NCBI RefSeq assembly: GCF_900103885.1 | Contig: NZ_FNIM01000007.1 | Coordinates: forward strand, 84,577-148,576 | DNA from: Actinomyces ruminicola | GTDB lineage: Bacteria > Actinomycetota > Actinomycetes > Actinomycetales > Actinomycetaceae | Reading direction: 5' to 3' | DNA length: 64,000 bases | In this document: positions 7,498-16,458 of the stretch, piece by piece | How the letters are laid out: each line of letters begins with the position of its first letter | How positions within the stretch are numbered: position 1 is the first letter of the stretch | The notes under the pieces: model-generated | The model's database searches: none | What the model saw: the letters and a program-made list of their open reading frames with translations, nothing else | What the model was told of the DNA's origin: nothing | Program-made: the position numbers and the translations under genes

Positions 7498-8237
7498 TGC
7501 GCGAAGACACCCAGTGCCCCGTAGTCGAACTCCAAGGCGTTGGCCGCATCCACGGCAGCGGCGCCCGCGCCGTCACCGCCCTCGACGGGATCGACCTCAC
7601 GGTCGCGCCCGGGGAATTCGTCGCCGTCATGGGGCCCTCCGGATCCGGCAAGTCGACCCTGCTGAACCTCGCCGGCGCCCTGGACCGCCCCACCACCGGG
7701 CGCGTGATCATCGCGGGCCGGGACCTGGCGGGCCTGGACCGCACCGCCCTGGCCGAGGTGCGCCGCCGCGCCATCGGCTTCGTCTTCCAGGACTTCAACC
7801 TCCTGCCCTCCCTGACCGCCGCCGAGAACGTCGCCTTCCCCCTCGAGCTCGACGGCTGGCCGGCCCGCCGCGCGCGGGCGGCCGCACTGACCGCACTGGA
7901 ACAGGTCGGCTTGTCCGACCTGGCCGACCGCCTGCCCGACGACATGTCCGGCGGCCAGGCCCAACGCGCCGCCATCGCCCGGGCGATAGTCGGCCCGCGC
8001 CGCCTGCTGCTCGCCGACGAGCCCACCGGCGCCCTCGACTCCACCACCGGCACCGCCGTCATCGGCGTGCTGCGTCAGCGCGCCGACGACGGCGCCGCCG
8101 TCCTCATGGTCACCCATGAGCCCCGCTTCGCCGCCTGGGCCGACCGCACGGTCTTCCTGCGCGATGGCCGCATGGTCGGCTCCTCCGACCCGGCCGACAT
8201 GGACGGGCTGCTGACCGCACCGGGGGAGGGGAGGTGA
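7497..8237 (+). CDS. ABC transporter ATP-binding protein (MacB/LolD type)
   Basis: A 246-residue ATPase of the MacB/LolD class: Walker A GPSGSGKS, Q-loop VFQDFNLLP, signature MSGGQAQRAAIARA, Walker B LLLADEPTGALD and switch histidine in MVTHEP. The EPTGALD sequence is typical of partners of FtsX-type permeases. The start is ATG 7497, overlapping the PadR stop, and its own stop overlaps the permease GTG, giving a tightly coupled three-gene operon (padR-ATPase-permease). It likely powers mechanotransmission-type export or envelope lipid/peptide handling; substrate unknown. Confidence 0.93.
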   Translation: MREDTQCPVVELQGVGRIHGSGARAVTALDGIDLTVAPGEFVAVMGPSGSGKSTLLNLAGALDRPTTGRVIIAGRDLAGLDRTALAEVRRRAIGFVFQDFNLLPSLTAAENVAFPLELDGWPARRARAAALTALEQVGLSDLADRLPDDMSGGQAQRAAIARAIVGPRRLLLADEPTGALDSTTGTAVIGVLRQRADDGAAVLMVTHEPRFAAWADRTVFLRDGRMVGSSDPADMDGLLTAPGEGR

Positions 8238-11140
8238 GCGCGGCCCGGCTGCGGGCCCTGCGTCCCGTCGTCCGCCTGGCCGCGCGCGACGCGCGGGCGC
8301 ACAAGGCCCGCAGCCTGCTGGCGATACTGCTGGTGGCCGCTCCCCTGGTACTGATCGTCGGCTTCCTGGGCACGCGGCTGTCCACCCCGCCCACCCGGCA
8401 GGCCGCGCTCGCCTCCATCCCCGACGGCGCCCAGGCCGTGGTCACCGGCACCGCCGTCGACCCCGCAGAGGCCCCGTTCCGGCAGGTGCCCGAGGGCGCG
8501 CCCGGACCCTGGATGGACTCGCTGGAGCAGGTGCCGCTGAGCGCGGACGAGCTGGCCGACTACCTCCCGGAGCGCGATAGCGTCCTGCAGTTCTGGGACT
8601 CGGAGGACCTGCTCGCCCTGGCCGACGCCGACGCCGAGCCGGGGGTGACCACGACCGCAACCGAGGCAGACCTGCAGGGAACCGACTCCGGCGCTATCGG
8701 CACCTTCACCCTGCGGGAGGCAGATACCGAGGGGCTGGATCTCCTGCTGCCCCCGCTTACCGCCGGCGCTGCACCCGCCGACGACGCCGACGTCGTCATC
8801 ACCACCGCCCTCGCCGAGCGCACCGGCGTGGACGTGGGGGAGACGCTCGCGCTGATCGCCCCGCCCTTCAGCGGCGGGTACTCCACCAACGGGCGCATCG
8901 CCGAGGTGCTGCAGGACTCCCGACGCACCTACCGCGTCACCGGCCTGGTCGACGCCGACGATTCCCGCGCCTGGGCGCTCCCGACCTGGCTGGCACCGGC
9001 GGTGCAGGACGACCCGGCCGGCGTCGACACCCACTTCCTGGTCACCGGCCCCGACCCGGTCACGTGGGAGACCGCCAAGCAGCTGAACGGCGAGATGGCC
9101 GTCGCCGTCTCGCGCCACGTGCTCACCAACTACCCGGAGGCCTCCGAGCTGTATCCGGTAGCCGTCAGTGCCGACTATGTCGTCACTGCCCTGGTCATGA
9201 CCGTGATTGCCTGCGCCGCCGCCGCGGGCCTGCTGCTGGGACTGATCACCCCGGCCTTCGTGGTCGCCGCCGAGCAGCAGCGCCGCACTCTGGCCCTCGC
9301 CTCGGCCGCCGGTGCCGCACCGCGGCAGCTGGCGCGCACCATTACCCTGCAAGGAGCCGCCATCGGCTGCCTGGGCGGAATGCTCGGCGCCGGTGGTGGA
9401 CTCGCCGCCGCCTGGACGGCCTACCGCATCTTCCAGCCCGAGGTGCAGGCGCTCGCGGGTCTGCCGTGGTGGCTGACGGCGCTCGCGGTGGCGGGCGCCG
9501 CCCTGGCCGGTTGGCTGGCCACACTCGCCCCTGCCCGACGGGTGGTGCACATGGAACCGGTCGAGGCGCTCAAGCGCGTTAACCGGACGGCAGACGCCAG
9601 CGGTCCGAGAATGCGTGGAGCCCGCCGCAGGTGGCGTCTGCTCGGCGGCCTGGTGATCCTCGCGGCGGCGACCGGCTGCGGCCTCGCCTCGCTGCGGACG
9701 CCCCTGCCCGCCTACGACGTGTCCGCGGAGATGATGTCTACACCCGGCACGCTGCCCGGAGGTGCGGCGGTGCCACTGCTGGTGGCGGCTCTGCTGCTCG
9801 GTGCGGTCGGGCTACTCATGCCGGCTCCGGTTGCGCTCGACGCCGCAGCTCGGACGCTGGTCAGGGGACCGCTGGCGCTGCGCCTGGCCGCACGGGACGT
9901 TGTCGCCCACCGGGGACGGGCCCTACCGGTTGCCGGGGCGATCGGCGTCGTCACCGCGCTTGCCTGTGGACAGACCGTCTATCTCGCCTCATTTGCCGCC
10001 AACGCCAATGACACGTCCACGTCCCTGGTAGCCCCCGGCTATCTTGCCCTGGGGCCGCGCGTGCCGGTCTCCGAGGAATTTGATGCCGCCGTCCTCGCCG
10101 ACGGAGTGCAGGCGCTGCGACAAGCCGGCCTGCCCGTCACCGGCTCCGCGCCGGTCTGGTCGGATGCCGGCTCGCTCATGCTCGATATTGAACCGCCCGC
10201 GTCTTCTCGCTGCCCCCAGTTCAGCGAGCCGGACGTGGCCTCCGCCCTGGGGCTGACCGACACCGTGACCTGCGTGCCCGAGGGAAAGGGATACAACCCG
10301 GGAGTTATCACTCCGTGGATGCTGGGCAGTCAGGTCTTCATCATGGAACCCGAGGCGCTGCGCGCCACCGGCCTGGACGGCGCGCAGGAGGCCGCAGAGG
10401 TACTGGAGGCGGGCGGAGTGTTGGTCAACAACGCCGCCTGGATCAGCGCCGATGGCACGGTGCGCGTGGGGCTGTCCGACTTCAGCAGCGCCTCCAGCAC
10501 TGTCCAGCACCCGCAGACCCGGACCGGCTTCCTCCTGCGGCGGATGACGTCCACCATTACGGTGTCGCCCGCAACCGCCGCCGAACTGGGCCTGACCGGG
10601 GCCGATGCGCCGATATACGTGGGCGAGATGGTGCAGCTGTCGCGGCCGCTGACCGCGGCGGAGACAGCCACCGCTCGGCGCGTCGTTGAAGAGCGAACCG
10701 ACCTCGTCACCGTGGGGCTCAACTGGGACCTGCCCCCGTGGGGCGGCACCGCCGACTTCGTCGTGCTGGCGGTGCTGGCCGGCGTGGCGCTGCTGGCGCT
10801 GGTACTGAACCTGCTGCTGGCCCGTACCCAGCTGCGCGGGGACCTGGTCACCATGCACGCGGTCGGCGCCTCGCCCCGCTTCCTAAGACGGCTCATGGCC
10901 GCGCACGCTGCCGTGGTGCTGGCGCTGGGCGTGCCCGCCGGGGCGGTATGCGGCTGGGCGGTGGCCGCCTATGTGGTCCTCTGGAACCGGCATGTGCTCC
11001 TGGAGGGACCCTGGCTGCGCCTGGAGGGTCGGTGGGGCTGGCAGCTGGCGGGCCTGGCCGTATTCTTCGCCGCGGGTATGGGCGCGGCCTGGCTGCTGGG
11101 CGGCCCGCCACGCACCCTGGAGCGCCCCCGCGACGACTAG
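8234..11140 (+). CDS. FtsX-family ABC transporter permease, long form
   Basis: A 968-residue membrane protein. A first span (RSLLAILLVAAPLVLIVGFLG) is followed by a long extracytoplasmic domain, then a three-span FtsX domain (about residues 315-440), a cytoplasmic linker, a second set of spans, a second extracytoplasmic domain and a final FtsX domain (about residues 835-960). This ten-span, two-FtsX layout resembles BceB-like or large MacB-like permeases of Gram-positives used in antimicrobial-peptide resistance or lipoprotein handling. The GTG start at 8234 overlaps the ATPase stop. Control by the upstream PadR gene is inferred from the operon. Confidence 0.9.
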   Translation: MSAARLRALRPVVRLAARDARAHKARSLLAILLVAAPLVLIVGFLGTRLSTPPTRQAALASIPDGAQAVVTGTAVDPAEAPFRQVPEGAPGPWMDSLEQVPLSADELADYLPERDSVLQFWDSEDLLALADADAEPGVTTTATEADLQGTDSGAIGTFTLREADTEGLDLLLPPLTAGAAPADDADVVITTALAERTGVDVGETLALIAPPFSGGYSTNGRIAEVLQDSRRTYRVTGLVDADDSRAWALPTWLAPAVQDDPAGVDTHFLVTGPDPVTWETAKQLNGEMAVAVSRHVLTNYPEASELYPVAVSADYVVTALVMTVIACAAAAGLLLGLITPAFVVAAEQQRRTLALASAAGAAPRQLARTITLQGAAIGCLGGMLGAGGGLAAAWTAYRIFQPEVQALAGLPWWLTALAVAGAALAGWLATLAPARRVVHMEPVEALKRVNRTADASGPRMRGARRRWRLLGGLVILAAATGCGLASLRTPLPAYDVSAEMMSTPGTLPGGAAVPLLVAALLLGAVGLLMPAPVALDAAARTLVRGPLALRLAARDVVAHRGRALPVAGAIGVVTALACGQTVYLASFAANANDTSTSLVAPGYLALGPRVPVSEEFDAAVLADGVQALRQAGLPVTGSAPVWSDAGSLMLDIEPPASSRCPQFSEPDVASALGLTDTVTCVPEGKGYNPGVITPWMLGSQVFIMEPEALRATGLDGAQEAAEVLEAGGVLVNNAAWISADGTVRVGLSDFSSASSTVQHPQTRTGFLLRRMTSTITVSPATAAELGLTGADAPIYVGEMVQLSRPLTAAETATARRVVEERTDLVTVGLNWDLPPWGGTADFVVLAVLAGVALLALVLNLLLARTQLRGDLVTMHAVGASPRFLRRLMAAHAAVVLALGVPAGAVCGWAVAAYVVLWNRHVLLEGPWLRLEGRWGWQLAGLAVFFAAGMGAAWLLGGPPRTLERPRDD

Positions 11141-11175
11141 CCCGTCCTACCGCAGTACCCACCCCAGCCCCCATC

Positions 11176-11220
11176 GCCGAGATCGGTAGAAGTTACGTGC
11201 CCAGATCGGTAGAAGTGGCG
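11176..11220 (+). repeat. two tandem copies of the dispersed 23-bp repeat
   Basis: Units at 11176-11198 and 11199-11220 contain the core AGATCGGTAGAAGT. The same unit occurs at 19364, 35628 and 53636 (forward) and at 36161 and 54080 (reverse). Here it lies between two convergent genes, 38 bp before the long hairpin at 11258. Confidence 0.8.
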
Positions 11221-11257
11221 GCCGACAGCGTCTCCCCCTTGCCTTGGGGGACACTGC

Positions 11258-11316
11258 ACGACCTTGGGGTACGTTCCACGACCACCCCGGGGTCGTGGAA
11301 CGTACCCCAAGGTCGT
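11258..11316. terminator. long perfect hairpin, probable bidirectional terminator or structured repeat
   Basis: A 25-bp perfect stem (11258-11282 with 11292-11316) closes a 9-nt loop CACCCCGGG. It lies between the convergent FtsX and glycosyltransferase genes and is followed by AAAA. A second copy at 53851-53909 has the same stem length and loop, with two compensated base-pair changes. Confidence 0.7.
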
Positions 11317-11366
11317 AAAACGTCATGAACGCCATCGGGGGCGAGCCGCGGTGACGACCAGGACCT

Positions 11367-12506
11367 TCACCGCCGCTCGCGGAACACCGCCCGCCGCTGG
11401 GCCAGGTAGCTGACCAGGTACAGCGCCCCGTCACCGAGCGGCTTGGCCAACCACAGCGGCACCCCAATCCCCGTGAGTACCCGCAGCAGCACATATCCGG
11501 CTGCCAGCAGCGCCAGCGCCAGCGCCACATACCGCACCGCCGTCCGCCAGACGGTGCCGGGCGCCGCCCGGAAGACCCGCCGGTTCATGAAGAAGTTGGC
11601 CGTCCCGCTGACCAGCCGCGCCCCCACCACGCTGGTCAGCAGGTTCCCGGTCAGCAGATGCAGCGCCATCACGCCGATCCAGTCGATGACGAAGGCCGAC
11701 AGACTCGCCCCGATGAAGCCCAGCAGTGGCGCGTAGATGCGCGCCGAGTCCCGCAGCGGCCGGAAGTGGCTGGAGGCGTTGCCCGGCTCGTACACCGTGG
11801 CGATCTCCACCTCCTCCACCGCCAATCCGAGATCGTGGGCGTGCAGCAGCACGCTGAGCTCCCACTCGTAGCGCTCCCCGGGCACGTCCGCCAGCCAGGC
11901 GGTCTGCCCGGCCGGATAGCCGCGCAGCCCAGTTTGGGTGTCGCCCAGGCGCCAGCCGGTGGCCAGGCGGAACAGCAGCGCCGTAGCCCCATTACCGACT
12001 CGGCTGCGCAGCGGCACCGGCCCGGTGAAGCGCCGCACGCCCAACGCCATGTGCCCGGTGGCGTGTACGCGCCGCGCCACCGCCGCGATGTCGGCGGGCC
12101 GGTGCTGCCCGTCCGCGTCCGCGCACACCACATCCGCCCGTGGCCACAACTCCGTCGCTCGTGACAGCCCGGTGCGCAGCGCCGCCCCCTTGCCGCGGTT
12201 GCGCCCGTGGCCGACCACATCCGCCCCGCGCGCGCTCGCGGCCCGGAACACCTGCGCATACTCCGGCCCGGAGCCGTCGTCGACGACGAGCACCCGGCAT
12301 CCGGGCAGCTCCCGCACCAGGTCGGTGACCAGCCCAGGCAGCCGCCCGTCGGGCCGATAGGCAGGAATCAGCACAACCAGCCCCACCCGAGAGGGCACCC
12401 GCCGGGCCGCCGCCGGCCGGACCCCGGAGGCCGCCCTCAGCCCGCCGCCGGGGCGCAGGCGCCGGGTGGGGAGAGAGCCGGTGTCGGCACGCGTCGGGGC
12501 ACCCAT
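11367..12506 (-). CDS. GT2 glycosyltransferase fused to GtrA-like membrane domain
   Basis: A 379-residue protein. The N-terminal half is a GT-A fold family-2 glycosyltransferase of the dolichyl-phosphate-mannose-synthase type (VLIPAYRPDGRL, LVVDDGSG, GKGAALRTGL, and DADGQH as the metal-binding DxD). The C-terminal 125 residues hold four membrane spans of the GtrA family (GFIGASLSAFVIDWIG, MNRRVFR). GtrA-like domains move or hold polyprenyl-phosphate sugars at the membrane. ATG 12506 begins 2 nt downstream of the preceding gene's stop, so the two form an operon. A role in wall or surface glycan decoration is inferred. Confidence 0.9.
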   Translation of the reverse strand: MGAPTRADTGSLPTRRLRPGGGLRAASGVRPAAARRVPSRVGLVVLIPAYRPDGRLPGLVTDLVRELPGCRVLVVDDGSGPEYAQVFRAASARGADVVGHGRNRGKGAALRTGLSRATELWPRADVVCADADGQHRPADIAAVARRVHATGHMALGVRRFTGPVPLRSRVGNGATALLFRLATGWRLGDTQTGLRGYPAGQTAWLADVPGERYEWELSVLLHAHDLGLAVEEVEIATVYEPGNASSHFRPLRDSARIYAPLLGFIGASLSAFVIDWIGVMALHLLTGNLLTSVVGARLVSGTANFFMNRRVFRAAPGTVWRTAVRYVALALALLAAGYVLLRVLTGIGVPLWLAKPLGDGALYLVSYLAQRRAVFRERR

Positions 12507-12507
12507 C

Positions 12508-13611
12508 TCAGGCCCCCTGCGCGATGTAGAGGATGTCGGAGGTCTCCCGCTCCCCGCCGTTTGACGGCTGGTTGACCACCGAACCGTTGAACCACAGGGT
12601 GGAGGAACCACCGCCGTCGAGGTTGTAGGCGCAGTCGCAGCCCAGGTCCGCCATGATCTGTGCCAGCTCGGTCATGGTCGCTCCGCGCGAGTATCCCTTA
12701 TCGCGCCCGTCGACGACGACGAACACGTAGTGCCCGTCCGCGATGGCGCCGACGGCGGTGCGTGGCTGGGTGCCCTGGATCGAGTGGTTGCCGAAGTTGG
12801 TGTCCACCTCCACGGCGTCGATGCCGTCCAGCACGGCGCCGCCGCGCACCAGCGCCGGCCCGAAGGAGAGGGTGTTCCACACGCCGGCGTCCAGAAGCGT
12901 CTGGGCGCTGGTGCTGGTCTCGTCGTATACCTCGACGCGGCCGTCGGTGTAGAAGGCGATGCCGTCGCGCACGCCGTCGTCGCGGTAGACGACGCCGTTG
13001 CGGATGAGGATGCCGTCGGTGCGGAAGCCGTAGTAGTCGCCGTTCACGGCGAGGATCGCGCCGTGCTCGGTGGCCATATCGCTGGGCAGGGCGGTGATGT
13101 TGGTGCCGTAGGCGTTGTCGGCGAAGGCACTGCGCACGGCGGTGGCGTCGGACACCCGGACGTCGGCGATGTAGTAGGTGATGGTGTCGTTCCCGGAGCC
13201 GGTGGAGACCTGCTCGACCTTGATGGAGGTCAGCGAGGACGTGTAGCTGTTGTCCGTGACGGTGACACCGGTGGCCTTCGCGGTCGCAGTGGCCGCGGCC
13301 GTGGCGGAGACCGAGGAGTTCATGGCCTCGTAGGCGGCCACGTCGTCGACCTCCACGTGGTCGATGACGAACCGGTTCAGCGCCCAAGCGGCGGTGCCGA
13401 GCAGGCCGGCGCCCACCAGGGCGCCGCCGCCCAGCAGGGCGCGTCTGCGCGAGTGGCGGCGCGGCGCCTGGCCCGCGGAGCCGGGCGGCGTGCGGGGCTG
13501 CGGGTTCTGGGATGCGGCCACCCGGTCCGACGACGCCGTGTCGAGGCGGCCGCCGACGGGCTCGGTCTGGGCGTCGGCGCTGCCGGATTCAGGAGTCGAA
13601 GTGTTGGACAT
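12508..13611 (-). CDS. exported phosphodiester glycosidase (NAGPA) domain protein
   Basis: A 367-residue protein with a charged N-terminal cytoplasmic region, a Tat-like RRHSRRRALLGG followed by a hydrophobic span (residues 57-80), then the NAGPA fold (about residues 120-365). Landmarks are AVNGDYYGFRTDGILIRNG, FGPALVRGG, TAVGAIADGHYVFVVVDGR and the C-terminal NLDGGGSSTLWFNG. The family includes the uncovering enzyme that removes N-acetylglucosamine from phosphodiesters; bacterial members act on wall or exopolysaccharide phosphodiesters. It is the first gene of an operon with the GT2-GtrA glycosyltransferase, supporting a surface-glycan role. Confidence 0.88.
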   Translation of the reverse strand: MSNTSTPESGSADAQTEPVGGRLDTASSDRVAASQNPQPRTPPGSAGQAPRRHSRRRALLGGGALVGAGLLGTAAWALNRFVIDHVEVDDVAAYEAMNSSVSATAAATATAKATGVTVTDNSYTSSLTSIKVEQVSTGSGNDTITYYIADVRVSDATAVRSAFADNAYGTNITALPSDMATEHGAILAVNGDYYGFRTDGILIRNGVVYRDDGVRDGIAFYTDGRVEVYDETSTSAQTLLDAGVWNTLSFGPALVRGGAVLDGIDAVEVDTNFGNHSIQGTQPRTAVGAIADGHYVFVVVDGRDKGYSRGATMTELAQIMADLGCDCAYNLDGGGSSTLWFNGSVVNQPSNGGERETSDILYIAQGA

Positions 13612-13812
13612 GCCCCTAACCCTCGCGGGCGGCCGTGTGCGTCGGCCGGGGCCCGAGTATGGGCCGCCTGTGAATATGAAGCAGGCCGCGGAGCGCAGGC
13701 GGCTGCCACATCGGCCGATAACCTGGGCGAGTCATGAGAATGTTCCTGGTAAAGGCCGTTAATTCGCCGTGGTCCCGCCACTCCTCGCCAGCCGGTTTCA
13801 TAGTCTCTTCTC
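13612..13812. promoter_or_regulatory. divergent intergenic region; -10 for the MFS gene
   Basis: CATAGT at 13799-13804 lies 8 nt before the MFS ATG, with no Shine-Dalgarno between, suggesting a leaderless or nearly leaderless start. The remainder has no clear repeat or gene. Confidence 0.35.
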
Positions 13813-15303
13813 ATGACCGCTTTCCCCTCGACCGACCCCTCCCCTGAGCTGCGAGGCGAGGGCGCCGCCCCGCAGGCCGTCGGCGCGGGCACTCACGACG
13901 GCATGGCGGCAGACGCTCACGCCGTCGGCTCCGCCGATTCACGCGACGCGGGCGTGCGCACATCCTTCGCCCCGTCCCTGCTGATCTCCCTGGCGGCGCT
14001 GGCGGCCATCGCCCCGCTCGCCACGGACGCCTACCTGCCGGCCTTCAACCACATGGCCGCCGATCTGGGGGTCTCGGCGTCGACCACCCAGCTGACCCTG
14101 ACCGCCTTCCTGGTCGGCGTGGCACTGGGCCAGCTGAGCATCGGCGTGCTGTCAGACCGCTTCGGCCGTCGTCCCCTGCTGCTGTGGGGCAGCGTGCTGG
14201 CCTTCGTCGCCGGGGTAGGCACGGCGGTGGCCCCCAGTGCCGCCGTGCTGCTGGCCGCCCGCTTCCTTCAGGGTCTCGGCGGGGCCGCTGGCATGGTGCT
14301 GGGACGTGCCGTCATCTCCGACCGCTCCCGCGGTATCACGGCGGCACGGGCCCTGAGCCTGGTGATGGCGATCCAGGGTATCGCGCCGGTGGTCGCCCCG
14401 ATCCTCGGCGGGGCGCTGGTCGGGCCGGTTGGCTGGCGCGGCATCCTCGCCGTTGTCGCCGCCTTCCAGGGGCTGCTGGTGCTGCTGGTGGCCGCGTGGG
14501 TGCCCGAGACCCTGCCCGCGCAGCGGCGTCATGAGGGCGGGCTCGGCGTGCTCATTGAGGGCACGCGGGCGCTGGGCAAGGATCGCGTCTTCGTCCGGCT
14601 GACCATCATCAACGCGCTCGTCTACGCCCTGCTCACCTCCTACCTGTCCGCCGCCCCGTTCATGATGCAGGGCGTGCTCGGCATGAGCACGGCCGCCTAC
14701 ACCTCCGTCTTCGCCGTCTGCGGCCTGATGGTGACGGTGACCGTGGCGGTCTGCGGTGCCGCGGCCAAGCGGATCTCGCCCGAGCGGCAGATCCGCATGG
14801 GGCTCATCGCCGTCCTGGTCGTCGACGTCGTCTTTGCCGCGGTCTGCCTGCTGCGCCTGTCCGCGCCCGTGTCCTCGACACCGCTCATGATCGTCACCAT
14901 CGCCCTGTTCATCGGGCATGTCATGACCCTGGGCATCTGTATGGGCAACCTGCCGGCCGTCGCCCTGGGACGCACGGGCCGCTGGGCCGGCACCGGCTCC
15001 GCGCTGCTGGGCTTCGTCCAGTTCATCTTCGGCGGTACCGCCAGCCCGCTGGTGGGGCTCACCGGCCATGCCTCCGGTGTCGCCTTCGGCGTCACGATCT
15101 TGGTACTCGCACTCGCGGCGAACGTACTGGCCGTCTTCGGCGTACGCAGCCGCGGCGAGAAGGAGCGGCAGCGGGCCGCCGCGGAGGCCAGGCGGGCCGC
15201 CCGGCTCGGCCGCGACCAGCTCGCCGCACAGGCCGCCCCGGCCTACGACGTCGCAGACGCCGCGGTTGACGTCGACTCGGACACTGGGGTCCCTGGAGCC
15301 TGA
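13813..15303 (+). CDS. MFS drug exporter, Bcr/CflA subfamily
   Basis: A 496-residue, 12-span major facilitator. After about 55 polar N-terminal residues, the first span reads SLAALAAIAPLATDAYLPAF, typical of Bcr/CflA. The family motif A is GVLSDRFGRRPLLL, and GRAVISDRSRG lies after span 4. The C-terminal 50 residues are charged and cytoplasmic. The family exports bicyclomycin, chloramphenicol, cysteine and other small molecules by proton antiport; the substrate here cannot be predicted. It stands alone as a transcription unit and is followed by a repeat cluster and a terminator hairpin. Confidence 0.92.
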   Translation: MTAFPSTDPSPELRGEGAAPQAVGAGTHDGMAADAHAVGSADSRDAGVRTSFAPSLLISLAALAAIAPLATDAYLPAFNHMAADLGVSASTTQLTLTAFLVGVALGQLSIGVLSDRFGRRPLLLWGSVLAFVAGVGTAVAPSAAVLLAARFLQGLGGAAGMVLGRAVISDRSRGITAARALSLVMAIQGIAPVVAPILGGALVGPVGWRGILAVVAAFQGLLVLLVAAWVPETLPAQRRHEGGLGVLIEGTRALGKDRVFVRLTIINALVYALLTSYLSAAPFMMQGVLGMSTAAYTSVFAVCGLMVTVTVAVCGAAAKRISPERQIRMGLIAVLVVDVVFAAVCLLRLSAPVSSTPLMIVTIALFIGHVMTLGICMGNLPAVALGRTGRWAGTGSALLGFVQFIFGGTASPLVGLTGHASGVAFGVTILVLALAANVLAVFGVRSRGEKERQRAAAEARRAARLGRDQLAAQAAPAYDVADAAVDVDSDTGVPGA

Positions 15304-15348
15304 CGGCTCGACGATGTGCCCGTGGGCTCGGCGGGGTGAGGCGCACCC

Positions 15349-15476
15349 TACTACGCCGGTTCGCCGTGTACTACGCCGGTTCGCCCTCTACTACGCCGGT
15401 CAGCGGTTGGTTGTACGGCTGTAGGTGGCGTAATAGACCGCTAACGGGCGTACCCAACGACCGAGTGGCGTACTAG
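15349..15476. repeat. 20-bp tandem repeats followed by degenerate inverted copies
   Basis: Three 20-bp units (15349-15368, 15369-15388, 15389-15408) share TACTACGCCGGT. Degenerate reverse copies GGCGTAATAG (15427-15436) and GGCGTACTAG (15467-15476) follow. The facing arrangement resembles that of the 23-bp family at 35628 and 53636, with a different sequence. Confidence 0.65.
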
Positions 15477-15561
15477 AGGAGCGGGACGACGCCGTCGGTG
15501 CCCTACCAGCGCAGCAGATGCGGCCACGTGCTGGCTGACGTGCACCTGGAATGAGCGAGTT

Positions 15562-15587
15562 CCCACCCTCGCGCCGCCGAGGGTGGG
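15562..15587. terminator. hairpin between convergent MFS and glnR genes
   Basis: CCCACCCTCG (15562-15571) pairs perfectly with CGAGGGTGGG (15578-15587) around a 6-nt loop. It lies between two convergent genes and could serve both. No U-tract follows, as is common in high-GC actinobacteria. Confidence 0.6.
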
Positions 15588-15667
15588 CGATGGCTTCACG
15601 GCTGACGTGTCCACAGTGAGTCCCCGCCCTTGCGTTGTCGCCGGCCCGGCCAGCAGCGTCGTCGGCC

Positions 15668-16339
15668 CTATTCCTCCTCGGAGGCGTCCAGGCGGTAGCC
15701 GACGTTGCGGACCGTGCCGATCAGGTGGTCGTACTCGGTGCCGAGCTTGGCGCGCAGGCGGCGCACATGGACGTCCACGGTACGCGAGCCGCCGATGTAG
15801 TCCTCACCCCACACCTCGTCCAGCAGCGCCTGCCGGGTCAGCACCCGCCCCTGGTTGAGCGCCAGCGCCTTGAGCAGCTCGAACTCCTTGAAGGTCAGGT
15901 CCAGCAGCGTGCCGCGGATGCGAGCGGTGTAGGCGGTGGTGTCGATGACCAGGTCGCCCGCCTCGATCCGGTCCTCGGCAATCGGCTCCGGGGCGGTGGT
16001 GTGCACGCGCACCAGTCGCAGTCGGGCGCCGAGCTCGGCGGGCGTGGCCTGGGACATGACGAAGTCGGCGGCGCCCCAGTCGGGCTGAACCACGGCGGCG
16101 CCACCCTCCTGAAGCACCAGGATCAGCGGTGGACAGTCCATCGGCCCTGACAGCAGTTGGCACAGCGCACGGGCGCGCATCAGGTCCCCGCGCGCGTCGA
16201 CCATGACCACATCGGCCTCGCCCACCGCGGCGTATGAGGCCGGAACCGGCTCCAGGCACTCGACCCGGCAGTCGAGGAATGACACGGCGGGGACGACGGC
16301 GGTGGCGTCCTTCTCTCGGGTGAACATGATGACGCGCAC
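15668..16339 (-). CDS. glnR: GlnR-type orphan winged-helix response regulator
   Basis: A 223-residue OmpR-class regulator closely resembling actinobacterial GlnR, the global nitrogen regulator. It has an atypical receiver domain (residues 1-115, with the retained aspartate in VVMVDARGDL and the family-typical LCQLLSG and LVLQEGGAAVVQPDWG) and a winged helix containing LDLTFKEFELLKALA, a VWGEDYIGGSRTVDVHVRRL recognition region and LIGTVRNVGYR. The GTG start at 16339 has GGAGG about 8 nt upstream. No kinase gene is adjacent, as expected for GlnR, which is not controlled by a classical sensor kinase. It is divergent from a membrane-protein gene. Confidence 0.9.
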   Translation of the reverse strand: MRVIMFTREKDATAVVPAVSFLDCRVECLEPVPASYAAVGEADVVMVDARGDLMRARALCQLLSGPMDCPPLILVLQEGGAAVVQPDWGAADFVMSQATPAELGARLRLVRVHTTAPEPIAEDRIEAGDLVIDTTAYTARIRGTLLDLTFKEFELLKALALNQGRVLTRQALLDEVWGEDYIGGSRTVDVHVRRLRAKLGTEYDHLIGTVRNVGYRLDASEEE

Positions 16340-16458
16340 GGCTGCCGCCTCCTTCCGGTCCGGCTGGGGCCCGCACGTCAGTGAACCACATTTGGATTTG
16401 CGAGCGGATTACACGCCCCGACTACGTGCGCCGGTCACAGGTGTGGGACGATGCGACC

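Noticed and set aside
8075..9550. Long minus-strand open frame opposite the FtsX-type permease
   Set aside because: Gly/Gln/His-rich translation without motifs, fully inside a convincing plus-strand gene; a codon-bias shadow.
16340..16458. GlnR autoregulatory box in the glnR upstream region
   Set aside because: No pair of GTnAC/GAAAC half-sites at the right spacing was seen.
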